Below the pieces are notes generated by a model that was given only the letters and a program-made list of their open reading frames with translations, was not told the DNA's origin and ran no database searches. Both the position numbers and the translations under genes were made by a program. A stretch of DNA of 14,089 bases. Source: Copromyces sp. CBS 386.78. Taxonomy: Eukaryota; Ascomycota; Sordariomycetes; Sordariales; Sordariaceae. Numbering within the stretch: the stretch's first letter is position 1; the number at the start of each line of letters is the position of its first letter. Of the stretch, positions 1 to 8,759 are shown piece by piece. The stretch covers positions 3,429-17,517 of the forward strand of contig MU839327.1 of assembly GCA_030685235.1 (NCBI GenBank), written 5' to 3'.

Positions 1-120
1 TTGCTGTGGTTGTTGCTGTGGTTGTTGCTGTGGTTGTTGCTGTGGTTGTTGCTGTGGTTGTTGCTGTGGTTGTTGCTGTGGTTGTTGCTGTGGTTGCTGC
101 TGCTGCTGCTGCTGCTGCTG
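1..120. repeat. In-frame coding tandem repeat: 12-bp unit x8 followed by (CTG)8
   Basis: Positions 1-96 are eight perfect copies of ttgctgtggttg, and 97-120 are eight perfect ctg triplets. Read on the minus strand in the frame of the gene, they give eight Gln and then the four-residue unit Gln-Pro-Gln-Gln. All eight 12-bp copies are identical, including the CAA/CAG mix, which points to recent expansion. The array continues past the window edge, so its full length is unknown. Confidence 0.95.
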
Positions 121-1239
121 TCCTCCACTTCCACCTCCTGTGCTTTGAGCAATCGCCCACCATCGAGGTTCGTTAGGTTTGGATAATACCCGCACCTTGG
201 GCAGAAACAGTGGTTTGGAGGAAGGCGGATAGAATTTCGGCTTAGCAGGTACTGTCGGGTTCTTGCCTGGCGAGCGGTAGAAACCAAAAGGGGCATCAAA
301 TTCGGGACTTCGTCCTGGAGGTGGCATTGGTACTGGCGGCGGTGGTTGTGCCTCGTGAATATAGACGGGCGGCAGATGATGAGAGGTGTGGGCTTGACCA
401 TATCCGTGTCTGTATATCTGCTTGTACAGGGCCTCGGCTTGGGCTTCGGCTGATGCTTGGGTTTGGAGATGAGGTGCTAGTGGTGCTGGTGGGGGTTGGT
501 GAGAGGGATGAAATTGCGGATGAGTAGCAGGATAAGGCTGAGGCGCGGGATAGGCCTGAGGAGGGGGATAGAGAGTGATGGGAGGGTCCGGGTAGGGATG
601 AGGGGCGGAGGTGAGAATGTAGAGCCCAGTGCCAGGGGGTGGCCCGGCTGGTGTTGGAGTGAATAAGAAGCCAGGTGGTGGTGCTGCGTAGCTCGGAGCA
701 CGTTGACCAGCGTTGGAGTTGAGAGACTCGGGCCACGGCGATGGGGGCGATGGTGACTGTTCATATTGTTGTTCTTCTCCTGGTTGGTAAGTCGGATGAG
801 GTTGGGCATAGCTGGATCCCGGATGGGCTCGGGGATGTGGGTAGGAAGACGCAGTTCTTCCGGACGTTGGGTTCCAAGACGGACCAGCAACGGGACCAGA
901 ATCGGCATTGGAATCGGGACTGGGACTTGTTGTGGGCTTTGGACTCGGCGATGAGTTGGTTGTGACCCAATCCGAAGAGCTGGAATGATCGGAGTCGGGG
1001 CTTCGCATATGGCTTGGACTCGGCGGAGCACCGGTTGTGTCGGCGGCGGCCGGACTGACGGGAGCGGGAGGGACACGGCTTGCGGCGGTTACGGGGGTGG
1101 CTAGTCGTACATCTTGGCCGTTTGTTGACGAGGCGCTCTGGGTCTCTACCGGTGGTGTCCCTGGTGCCGACGCGACTGGTGATGAAGGCTTTGGCCATGA
1201 TTCCGCGTCTGCTTCACCCATGATGGGGTCGCGCGCCAT
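1..1239 (-). CDS. Partial Pro/Ser/Gln-rich low-complexity protein (C-terminus outside window)
   Basis: A single frame stays open for 413 codons from an ATG at 1239-1237 to the window edge, with no stop or intron. It is the first in-frame ATG after a stop at 1347-1345, with G at -3 and G at +4, a good eukaryotic start context; a second in-frame Met is codon 7. The protein begins MARDPIMGEADAE. Residues 15 to about 320 are rich in Pro, Ser, Ala, Tyr and His, with many PPP runs, and look disordered. A less repetitive, perhaps conserved, stretch at about 320-365 contains FLPKVRVLSKP and a Trp-Trp pair (360-361). A Gly/Ser linker follows, then eight CAG-encoded Gln from 374 and eight Q-P-Q-Q units to 413. 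There is no signal peptide or membrane segment. Codon use is GC-rich, with no RIP damage. I do not recognise the family; a nuclear or RNA-associated role would be a guess from composition. The coding call is strong, the function unknown. Confidence 0.8.
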   Translation of the reverse strand, partial: MARDPIMGEADAESWPKPSSPVASAPGTPPVETQSASSTNGQDVRLATPVTAASRVPPAPVSPAAADTTGAPPSPSHMRSPDSDHSSSSDWVTTNSSPSPKPTTSPSPDSNADSGPVAGPSWNPTSGRTASSYPHPRAHPGSSYAQPHPTYQPGEEQQYEQSPSPPSPWPESLNSNAGQRAPSYAAPPPGFLFTPTPAGPPPGTGLYILTSAPHPYPDPPITLYPPPQAYPAPQPYPATHPQFHPSHQPPPAPLAPHLQTQASAEAQAEALYKQIYRHGYGQAHTSHHLPPVYIHEAQPPPPVPMPPPGRSPEFDAPFGFYRSPGKNPTVPAKPKFYPPSSKPLFLPKVRVLSKPNEPRWWAIAQSTGGGSGGQQQQQQQQQPQQQPQQQPQQQPQQQPQQQPQQQPQQQPQQ

Positions 1240-1313
1240 TGCAGTGGAATCTTTCTTTTTCTTTTTGAGATAGCGTTGGTGTGTTTTGTCCTTCTCTGAC
1301 CGCCTGACTGCGT

Positions 1314-1341
1314 GACGCAGTGGGCGCGACGCAGTGGGCGC
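1314..1341. repeat. 14-bp direct repeat, two tandem copies
   Basis: Two exact adjacent copies of gacgcagtgggcgc lie at 1314-1327 and 1328-1341, about 75-100 bp upstream of the start codon of the minus-strand gene. They could be a duplicated regulatory site in its 5' leader or promoter, or a simple slippage duplication. Confidence 0.85.
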
Positions 1342-1510
1342 GAGTTATCGCACTATCGCGACTCACTACGTTGTGTCACGAAAAGTATAGCGCTCAGCTG
1401 TTAGGCGGGCATCTGACCACCCCCAACTGCGCGCACGGCAGACATGACGCTTGCGACGTTCGAGACTCAAAAGATGAAGTTGAAGCAAACGCGCGGTGAA
1501 GATGACAACC

Positions 1511-1525
1511 GTTTATATTTAAATA
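1511..1525 (-). promoter_or_regulatory. Possible TATA-like element of the left gene
   Basis: An isolated AT-rich stretch (gtttatatttaaata on the plus strand) stands in otherwise GC-balanced DNA about 275 bp upstream of the ATG at 1239. Spacing and composition suit a core promoter for the minus-strand gene, but there is no independent support for the transcription start. Confidence 0.25.
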
Positions 1526-1972
1526 ACAATGTTTCCTTCTACTAGCGTGGCTGAATTTGGCCTTATCGAGGCCTGGACCACTGACGACCACAGCGCAACT
1601 CGGGCCAAGCCACCTCGGCCAACCAGAATGGAATCCCGAACCCCAGATTAACTAGCGGGGACTGTAGGCTGAATCTTTAGCATCTGATTGGCGTCCACAG
1701 CGGCCAGGACAGAGCCCAGGACGCCCGGGCCCCATCCAAACGCGAAACGTGTTAGATTAGAGGGTGGATATCTGGGTTTCTGGCTATACTCAATCTGGGT
1801 TAGCCGCCCAGCCCCCTAGATTCTGGGCACCTCTGGGATACTCCAGTACCCCCCAACCTTCTGGCCGAGTCAGTTACACACACACTCTTCAATCAATTAA
1901 TTTTACACGGTCACATTTAATAATTAACTGTCTGATTTGCGTGTTTACAATAGAAGCGCTACAATAATTAAT

Positions 1973-3139
1973 ATAAATAATATTCCTACGAAATTAATAA
2001 TGTTAGCTATATTTTTATTAAAAGAATTTACTAATAAAGCTATTATAATCGTTTTCAAAACTTAAAGCGATTAGTTTAGCTAGTATAAAGCCTTCAAACA
2101 ACTAATTAAAAATAATTAAAACTTCGGCAATTAATTACTTAAAGACGGGCCTATAATCTAAAAAGTCCTACTTCTTAAGTTAGAAGATTTCTTCTTTACG
2201 AAGCCAGCGAAAGATTATATATTAGTAGTAAAGAAAGAATTTATTAAATATTATAGAAGAATCTAGGTTAAAAAGGTCGTAGTAATTATTATAATAATTA
2301 TTACGATAGATTAGACCTAAATTTAAACCTAAATTAATAAAGATAGTTCAAAAATTAGTATTATTACTACCGTTTAATTCTAATAAGAAACTAAAATAAA
2401 TTCCGACGAAGAAAATTTTAAAGAAGAGAATAAATACTATACTGAATAAATTATTAAAGAGGATATAATAATTAACCCCGCTACGGATTTTACTACGGGA
2501 GGAAAGGCTACGTACAATTAGGCTAATAATATATATAATGCCTACTATAAATATTAGAAAGACTTCGACGATATTAATACGAAAGTTTATAATTAGATAA
2601 ATATTTATATTGTTAATTATTTTGCCGATACTACTTTCGAATAAGATAAATCTACCCGTAAATAATTAAAATAAATTAAGAACTAGATTAATTACCGGCC
2701 TATCGATTAGATCGCTACTATCCGGCGAGAATATTAGGCCTTTATTAAAAAGACTGCTAAGAAACTACCTAAGGATTTCGAAAAGTAGGTTTTAAATTAA
2801 GAGGTTTTTATCGCTAATAGTAAGAAATTAAATATTAGCGAAGCTACCTCCCCTATTTTGTAATTTGCCGATTTTATTAATATAATTCGCGAATATAAAC
2901 TTATTTAGGTAAATAATATTTAGAAGTTTAATAGCGATTTAGAAAATTCGTCTTTAAAATATAAGGACGTATTTATTAATTTTAGAAAGGTTAATATATT
3001 AGAACGTATTATACTATTAGTTAATAAGAAAATTATAATTCGTAGCGTTTAAAGTATTAATTAATTTAATTCGAAAGAGTTTATATTTAAGAGGGAGGAC
3101 GCTCTTAATTTTGAGAAACGCTATCTGCACCGCTGCTAA
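1973..3139 (+). pseudogene. RIP-degraded Copia-type Gag-like reading frame
   Basis: One plus-strand frame can be followed for about 390 codons without a frameshift, broken only by TAA and TAG codons. Each is explained if CAA/CAG (Gln) or TGG (Trp) was hit by RIP. An ATA at 1973 is a plausible mutated start. The N-terminal part has short Trp-like positions and AFKQLIK; an acidic segment follows near 2400-2450, then a helical polar region with AIKK-like and IREYKLI motifs, ending in a basic, Cys/His-containing tail (FEKRYLHRC) near 3110-3136. The layout, size and Trp-rich start resemble Gag of fungal Ty1/Copia elements. No zinc knuckle is clear, and no Copia protease, integrase or reverse transcriptase follows on this strand, so the element is at best a fragment. 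CpA and TpG are nearly absent. That it was once coding is fairly sure; the Copia assignment is tentative. Confidence 0.5.
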
Positions 3140-3158
3140 ACGCTATTTGCACTGCCGT
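3116..3158. repeat. Two-copy 22-bp-period direct repeat in a RIP-free island
   Basis: The segments at 3116-3136 and 3138-3158 share aaacgctat-tgcac-gc with a few C/T differences. CpA and TpG are present (ctgcac, ttgcac), unlike the flanking DNA. It sits at the end of the Gag-like frame and may mark an element boundary. Confidence 0.55.
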
Positions 3159-3159
3159 C

Positions 3160-3382
3160 CAAAAATAGAATTTAAAGTTACTCTACCAAAATAAGGGCCT
3201 ATAGCCTCAAAGTAGGCTTGGAATTTTTATAATTTTCTACTCTATTTAATAGTATCTAAATTAATTCTTAAATATTACCGTAGCCTTTAAACCTACTAAT
3301 AGTTTAAGAAAAAGAAAACCTTACTTAGAAATTTCTTACATCTTTTAAAATAGTAGATAGGAGAGGCGGCGGAAGGGTTAGT
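3160..3382. other. Spacer between the Gag-like fragment and the LTR of chromovirus 1
   Basis: About 220 bp of AT-rich, RIP-affected DNA ending in a G/A-rich stretch (3360-3380). I see no gene here. The five bases just left of the LTR (3378-3382, ttagt) would be one copy of the target duplication of chromovirus 1, but its partner lies outside what is preserved. Confidence 0.4.
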
Positions 3383-3682
3383 TGTTAGGATAGTAGAAGT
3401 AGGTAGGTCGAGGTGACTACGGATAGGGCAAGTACGTAGGGAAGCCAAGTTAAGAGGGAGAGTAAGAAATAAATTGAAGCCTAACTTCTCTACTCTAAAG
3501 CTAACGGAAGCAGCTATTTATAATATTACTCCTTTAATCCTATAGTAACTAAGGCCGGAGTAGCATTACCGTTATCCGACGCTACAATACAATACTAACT
3601 AAAATAATTCACTACCTTCCAATATCTCGTCCCGAACCTCTATAAAGCTAGCCAATTAACAAATCCTTAGCGACCTAATACA
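3383..3682 (-). repeat. 3' LTR of chromovirus 1 (300 bp)
   Basis: On the plus strand the segment starts TGTTAGG and ends CCTAATACA, giving near-matching inverted ends of TG...CA type. A pyrimidine run on the plus strand abuts its right end, which is the polypurine tract of a minus-strand element. About 160 bp inside, in minus orientation, is a good TATA box. These three signs agree on a 3' LTR for the minus strand. No second copy is visible in the window, so the ends are inferred without an LTR pair. Confidence 0.65.
3513..3522 (-). promoter_or_regulatory. TATA box inside the LTR of chromovirus 1
   Basis: The minus strand reads TATAAATAGC here, mid-LTR and oriented like the element. This is where a U3 promoter should be, with C/T-rich sequence downstream resembling the R-U5 leader. 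Confidence 0.5.
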
Positions 3683-3693
3683 AATCTCCCCCT
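3683..3693 (-). other. Polypurine tract of chromovirus 1
   Basis: The minus strand has AAGGGGGAGATT directly before the LTR start (TGTATTAGG). This is the usual place for the primer of plus-strand DNA synthesis in LTR retrotransposons. Confidence 0.55.
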
Positions 3694-5600
3694 TATAGGT
3701 TTTTATCCTAAAAACCTCTATACCTAGGCCCATAATCTAGTAATCTTTTCCTTATAGCCGAATCCTCCGCTTATAATCCGTTTTTCTCCTATACTCGAAG
3801 CGGCTTATCGCCGAAATTGTCGGCCGGCGTTTACGGCCGTATTAGCCTTTTTTTGCCCCTAAATACCGTACCTTCCTCCTTACCGTAGTATTGCCGCTTT
3901 TAATCCTAAAGGCTTACCCCTTATTAATTCCTCTTCTTTTTATCCTTTTTATTTATTTTATTTTCGACCCGCCCTTTTAACCTACCTCCTAACTTCTATC
4001 GTCTTATTTCCTTCTCTCCGTTTCCTTATTTTTTACCGCCGTCTAATCCCTTTCGTCCTAGCCTTTAATTTCGCCCTCTATTTACTTTTTTACTTTATTT
4101 TTTACCCCTTATTATTTTATTTTCCTATCCTTATTTCTTTATATACCCCTTTAATTATTTAATTTTACTTTTAGCCCTACCTTAAATTCCTTTAGCCGTA
4201 CCCTCTTAATTCTTTTATAAGAATTTATTTTCCTTCCCCTTCTTTTTCCCTTTCTTTTTTTTCTTTTTTATACGTATTATTAATTAGTATATTATTACTT
4301 ATAATATAATTACCCTTTCTATTACCTATTAATAATTCTTCTCTATTTACTAGCTTACTACCCTCTATATTAATATTAAATAAATCTTCCCCTTTATTTA
4401 TTCTATTAATCTTATTCTTACCTTTCGTTTAATAATATTCGTAAAGCCCCCTACGCTTAATTTACTTAGGATATTATAAATACTATAATAATCTTACCCC
4501 TTAATACCCCCATTACTACTATAATAAAAGTAGTAATTAAATATATTTATATTTTAATTTATAAATCCCTTTTCTTCCTTTTTAATCTTCTAATTTCTAA
4601 TCCCAATTTTCTTTTTCTTTTGCCTTTTTAATTAATTACCCTACGCAATATTTAAATTACTATTAAACCGGCGTTAATAGTTGCTTTTATAACCTCCCTC
4701 CTATATTTTATAATTTAGTCCGCGCTTTTTAAAAATTAGCGTATATTATTATTGAATTTGGGGCGGCTATTCCTATTAATATCGTAGTTACTAAAATCCT
4801 TTACTAATACGCCGTCGAATTTTGTACCGGTATTTATACTCTTTATAAACAATTTTGTATTTTCCTTCGCGAATGTAGCAAATTAATTAATTATAAGGTA
4901 GTTTAATATATTTAATATAGGTTTTATAACGTTAGCCCTAATTAAGTAGCCCTTTAGGCGGTAAATATTTTTAATTTCAATTTCCCTAACGCTACCCCTA
5001 CTACCGACCCCGCCTTTACTACTAATATATTTAAATTCCTTATAATTACCGTATTTACGGTTACTTTTAACAATATTTTTTAATTAATATTAACTATTTA
5101 TATAAATATCCGACGTTTATTACCCCCGATTACTTCCCTTTAATTTTACGCTAGTAATACTTTAATTTTTATTGGTACTTTTATAATTAAAAATTATAAT
5201 ATTATTACTATTAAATTAATAGTAATCAATGATTATAGAAAAATTTAAATATAAAAATTATTAATAAGCGTAATAATTATACGTAAGGGTATAGCTTTTA
5301 AAATAATAGGTTTAATTTTTATATTAATATTTATATTATTAATTCTTCTTTTCGGTAGTTTGGGCTTTTTTTAGAAGGGGAAGGAGAATAAATATAATTA
5401 AATAGAAAAAGGTCGAGGACGGGATTATTAACGTACTTTTATACCTTTTAATTTATTATTTTCCTTAATTTTTTATTATTATTATAATTTTTGAAATAGC
5501 GGGTTCCGGTACGCTATTATTTTCTTCGGCTCGCCGGCCTTAATTTTCTTTAATATATCCTCTTAATTCTTCAATTCTTTTTATTCCCCTTATAATTTTA
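3694..5600 (-). pseudogene. Unassigned RIP-degraded region between chromodomain and 3' LTR
   Basis: Nearly 2 kb of purine-rich minus strand (C/T-rich on plus) with no domain I recognise. Two stretches look formerly coding on the minus strand. One at about 5200-4560 has a frame with few stops, including KNIYRLKGYLIRAN and a basic tail (KGKRKRKLGLEIRRLKRKK) like a coiled coil or nucleic-acid-binding segment. The other at about 4070-3700 is Lys/Gly/Arg-rich and ends just before the polypurine tract. A plus-strand frame over 4800-5200 is also fairly open, so strand is not fully settled. It sits where some LTR elements carry an additional 3' ORF, but it could be a separate inserted fragment. Confidence 0.3.
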
Positions 5601-5624
5601 ATATTTTATAATTCTACGGTTTAT

Positions 5625-5815
5625 ATTATTTATAGTTTACGTTTTTTATAACTTATATTTTTTACAATTTATATCTTTTTTATAATAAGCGTTTTTTATA
5701 ACTTACGTTTTTTATAATTTATTCCTTCTACAATTTACGTTTTAATAGCTTATATTTTCTATAATTTATATTTTTTACATTTTACATCTTTTTATAATTT
5801 ATATCCCTTATCTAA
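5625..5815. repeat. Degenerate tandem repeat, about 18-19 bp period
   Basis: About ten imperfect copies of a motif like ttttttataatttacg follow one another, differing mainly by C/T and small length changes. It lies just downstream (minus sense) of the chromodomain of chromovirus 1. It could be a repetitive protein tail or a non-coding minisatellite damaged by RIP. Confidence 0.6.
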
Positions 5816-5924
5816 ATACTTTTTTTTAATAGCGGCGACGGCGGCTATATTCTTATTATTTATTTAATTAATCTTTATTACTTTTATTTTTAAGCTTCTT
5901 TTCGAACGTTTCCGCTATTATTCC

Positions 5925-6090
5925 CGCTCTTTATATTCTATTAATAATTTTAAGCAATTTAAATTCTTTTATAATATTTATTTATTTTTATCCTTCGAAT
6001 ACCCTTTCTACTTTACTTAGAACTATTAATTCTTTTTTAAACCGATATACTTTATAATTCTTTCGATTTTATACTATTCTTCATTTCTTT
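5925..6090 (-). pseudogene. Chromodomain at the integrase C-terminus, chromovirus 1
   Basis: Directly after the GPF module the frame gives EE-stop-YKIERI, then VK-stop-KGYSKDKN and a NLNCLKLL tail. This matches the chromodomain pattern of E-x-E-x-I, then VKWKGY-x-x-x-xNTW, then P-x-x-NL, with Trp codons changed to stops. KGY lies at 6007-5999. In chromoviruses this domain binds methylated histone H3 and steers insertion to heterochromatin. Confidence 0.75.
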
Positions 6091-7190
6091 TAATATTTAT
6101 TACTTTACCCCGGGGCGTTACTACTATTAGGTCGCTGTAATATAATTCTAATAAGGTAATAGAGAATATTAAGTAAATATAATAATAATTAGGGAGGTTT
6201 AGGTAGTATACTATTTTTTTATCGCTAATTATTTTAATAATACGGAAAGGCCCTAAGAATTTATTCAATAATTTCCAATTTAGACGTTTCTATTTAATAT
6301 TTTTAATATTAAAAAGAATTTAATTTTTTACTTCGAATTCTTTAATTATATATAATTTATTATATTATTTTATATATTTTTTATTAATTACTTTTAACGC
6401 TTCGATAATATTAATACAATTTCGAATAAATTCCTTAATATAATTAGTAGCGGCGTTAAATAATACGTTTCTTCGGCCTCTCTTTAAATCGGCCGGCCTT
6501 CGTAAATAATACCCGAATAATAATTCGAATAAAGATTTCCTAATAGCGGTATAAAAATAATTTTTATACGTTTATTATATTAATGCTAATTTCTTTATTT
6601 AATTATTTTATTCTAAATTATAAAAAATATAAAAATAAAGTTCGAAATTTTAATTCTAACGTTCAGTTTAATTATCCGTTTAAGGATATTACGTAGTACT
6701 AAGGCGGTATCGGATTTCTAAGAATTTGTAATAAGTCTTTTAAAAAATTTTTATAAAGAAATTACCCCGGTCGGAAATAATAAAATCGAATAAATTAAAT
6801 TATTAAAAAACGTATTATTAAAAAAAATAAGCGAATTGCTTAACGTTAATAATTTTCTATATTGGGATATAGAAAACGAATTTAATAAATTAATCTATAA
6901 TAATTAAGACGGCATTATAAATTTAATTTAATATAGGGTTATATAACGGCAGTAATCTAGTAATAAAATTATAGGAAATATTTTACTAAAGAACGGTAGG
7001 AACGGGTAAGGATACTAAGAATTTATAAGGTTGGTAATTTCGTAGTTTCGTTTTTTAATAAATTAAATATTAATGTACGTATGTTTCGACGTCGACGGCG
7101 ATAGTCGGCTAATAGTAAAATTAACTAATCTTTTTAAGGGTTTTCAATTATTTTAAATAATTAGCGGTAATATTATTATAGTAGGCGTAT
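6074..7190 (-). pseudogene. Integrase of chromovirus 1 (H2C2 zinc finger, DDE core, GPF module)
   Basis: The zinc finger spans 7180-7058. All four metal ligands are Tyr codons: His at 7180-7178 and 7159-7157, Cys at 7069-7067 and 7060-7058. The core follows. The first catalytic Asp is Asn (YNFIT, 6970-6968), while the second (ISDRGNFF, 6772-6770) and the Glu (TER, 6664-6662) are kept. The C-terminal part has NKFLGPFRIIK and TLLELYYSDLIV (6268-6080), the GPY/F module of Ty3/Gypsy integrases. The longest surviving open stretch, 6268-6074, is this module and ends at a TAG that replaces a chromodomain Trp. Integrase would have inserted the element cDNA into host DNA. Confidence 0.85.
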
Positions 7191-7789
7191 AAAAATTCTA
7201 TACATAGGCGCTTCAAAATGTAAACTTAGTAGTTATAACGTAAGATTCTATTTTCCCCTATTTTTTAATTCTCTATTTTACGCCCCTTCCTTAACTTTTT
7301 CTACGTTTCTTCTAAGACGAATAGATTTTCCTTTTACGCTTTTACTATTTATTAATTTAACGGCGGTAATAATTCTTCCTTTTTTTTTACTTTTACTATA
7401 ATAGTGTACGCGCCTATTTGTCCGATAATAGTACTATTCGTCCTCCTTTTTTTTATAGTAACGTCTTCGTCCGCGAATTTCACCTTCTTTTTCAGCGTTT
7501 CTTTAGGTTCGCTCTCGTTAATATATTTTCTACGTTTCCTTCTTTTCCGCTCCCAAATATTATGCTCTTATTTTAATCTTTATATTAATTTATCCTCTCT
7601 GCCGTCTTCGTTCTATTCTTTCCGCTCTATTACTACTTTTTATATTTCTTTCCTAATTAATAATATTCTCTTAATATCTTTTCCTAATATAAAACCTTCC
7701 TTTATTACCCTATCCTACGTTTCTCTTTTTTCGAATATTTTTAATAACGGATAATTATCCTTTAATATATTTATTACCTTATATAATTA

Positions 7790-8170
7790 TAGCTTCTTTG
7801 ATAATTTGTCCGCTAAGTTTAATTGTTTTACCCGATATTTAATATTAAAATTATATACTATTAATTCTAACGCTTAACGATTTTACTTTATACTAATTTT
7901 ATTTTTATTCCGGAAATATTAAAAGTTTAAATAATTTATAATTACTAAGAATAATTCGTCTATATATAATAAATATTATTTTTACGCTTTTAACGCCCTA
8001 ATAATAGTTAATAATTCCCTATCTTTAATACTATACTAAATATCCTCCGGTAACTTCTTTTTCGACAAGAATATAATAAAATACTATTAAATACTATATA
8101 ATTACGTTAATACTACTCTAATCGCGAAATTTAATACGTCTATTTCTATTCGGATAGGTAATAATAGATT
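7790..8170 (-). pseudogene. RNase H domain remnant, chromovirus 1
   Basis: The segment runs from EIDVLNFAI to NFNIKYRVKQLNLADKLSKK on the minus strand, the latter matching the typical KYRPGKxNxxADALSR end of Gypsy RNase H. Between them the usual DHKNL-YF stretch survives as INYLNF-stop-YF, with RIP-type changes (His to Tyr, Gln to stop). It would have removed RNA from RNA:DNA hybrids during reverse transcription. Confidence 0.7.
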
Positions 8171-8581
8171 AAAATATTTTAATATAGGTATTTTTTCAAA
8201 TAGCCGCTTTAATTCTTCGAATACCGCCTTCGCTTTATTTAATAATTCGAACGGCCGTCGTTTATTTCCTTTTAATAATTCTATTAACGGCGTTATTATT
8301 TTAGAATATAATATTACGAACCGTTGGTAAAAGTTAGTAAACCCTAAGAAAACCTAAATATTATAAACGCTCGTCGGAGCTTCCTAATTTACAATCGCCT
8401 CTACCCGTTCCGGGTCTATTAAAATACTCTCTAGCAATATAATATAGCTTAGGAATAATATTTTTTAAGTATAGAATTTATACTTATTTAAATTAATATA
8501 GAGGTTACGTTCGCGCAATCATTAGAAGACTTCTTTAACGTATTTATAATAATCTTTTTCATTTTTACTATAGATTATAAT

Positions 8582-8593
8582 ATTATTAAAGTA
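8582..8593 (-). other. RT catalytic box of chromovirus 1, YxDD changed to YFNN
   Basis: The minus strand encodes IAYFNNIIIYSK, matching the Ty3/Gypsy reverse transcriptase palm motif in which two Asp bind the catalytic metal ions. Both Asp codons are AAT, one G-to-A step from GAT, so the enzyme would be inactive even if the stops were read through. Confidence 0.8.
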
Positions 8594-8722
8594 AGCGATA
8601 TAAATAGTATTAATTAATTTTACTAAAGTATTATTAATATATATTTAAAACGTCGCCGGAATATTAACTAATTTTATAAATATAATTAAAAATTTATAAT
8701 ACCTATATTTCGTACGAAACGC

Positions 8723-8759
8723 CATCTATCACGGGGCGCGAGCAAGCACTAAGGTACGA
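8723..8759. other. 37-bp un-RIPped filler between chromovirus 1 RT and LTR of chromovirus 2
   Basis: The reverse transcriptase match of chromovirus 1 stops at 8722. The next 37 bases are GC-richer, keep CpA, and match neither element. They may be flanking DNA carried by a rearrangement or the remnant of another insertion. Confidence 0.4.

Larger units (their letters stand above)
1240..1960. other. Intergenic region of normal base composition, upstream of the left gene
   Basis: There is no convincing gene here. Base composition is mixed, with CpA and TpG at ordinary frequency, so this stretch escaped RIP. Directly upstream of the ATG at 1239 the minus strand has a purine-rich leader (1251-1270). 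The short frames at 1394-1591 (minus) and 1764-1967 (plus) have no recognisable content or coding bias. The RIP-mutated block begins at about 1965, so the composition boundary is sharp and lies about 0.7 kb from the gene start. Confidence 0.6.
3383..8722 (-). mobile_element. Chromovirus 1: RIP-degraded, 5'-truncated Ty3/Gypsy LTR retrotransposon
   Basis: In minus-strand order the element shows reverse transcriptase (from 8722, already inside the domain), RNase H, zinc finger, integrase with GPF module, chromodomain, a 2.2-kb unassigned region, a polypurine tract and a 3' LTR. That protein order, with integrase after RNase H and a chromodomain at the integrase end, is the chromovirus branch of Ty3/Gypsy. 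Gag, protease, the N-terminal part of reverse transcriptase and the 5' LTR are missing to the right of 8722, where un-RIPped sequence and chromovirus 2 begin. The integrase frame is free of indels, so decay was mostly by C-to-T and G-to-A change. Confidence 0.8.
5925..8722 (-). pseudogene. pol: pol of chromovirus 1 (RT - RNase H - integrase - chromodomain), RIP-inactivated
   Basis: A multi-domain polyprotein remnant. Reverse transcriptase enters at AFRTKYRYYKFL (8722), reaches its catalytic box at 8593-8582 and continues through VFLGFTNFYQRF (about 8340). The RNase H part starts near RIEIDVLNFAI (about 8150) and ends near 7790. A Lys/Arg/Glu-rich linker of about 600 bp, unusually long, precedes the zinc finger, integrase core, GPF module and chromodomain. 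Stops sit mostly where Gln or Trp is expected, as in ATF-stop-IYIN for Gln and ARW-type Trp positions in RNase H. The section from about 6980 to 5930 is one uninterrupted frame apart from those stops. The start of pol, protease and gag are lost. No functional product is possible. Confidence 0.8.

Noticed and set aside
1..186. Plus-strand frame of Leu/Trp repeats
   Set aside because: It is the antisense reading of the minus-strand Gln/Pro repeat; the 413-codon minus frame covers it and continues with balanced composition.
296..1198. Several other frames of 60-200 codons on both strands
   Set aside because: They overlap the longer minus-strand gene in other frames and are Arg/Ser/Thr/His-rich, as expected from shifted readings of GC-rich DNA.
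1394..1967. Short frames at 1394-1591 (minus) and 1764-1967 (plus)
   Set aside because: No recognisable motif, domain or start context, and they lie in the intergenic region.
4800..5200. Plus-strand decayed frame through 4800-5200
   Set aside because: It is fairly open, but a minus-strand frame over the same bases is at least as open and agrees with the element's orientation; neither is strong enough to call on its own.
7404..7754. 116-codon plus-strand frame with hydrophobic composition, like a membrane protein
   Set aside because: It is antisense to the Lys/Glu/Arg-rich linker of chromovirus 1 pol; Lys/Glu codons read backwards give Phe/Leu/Ser, and RIP removes TGA and many other stops' precursors unevenly.
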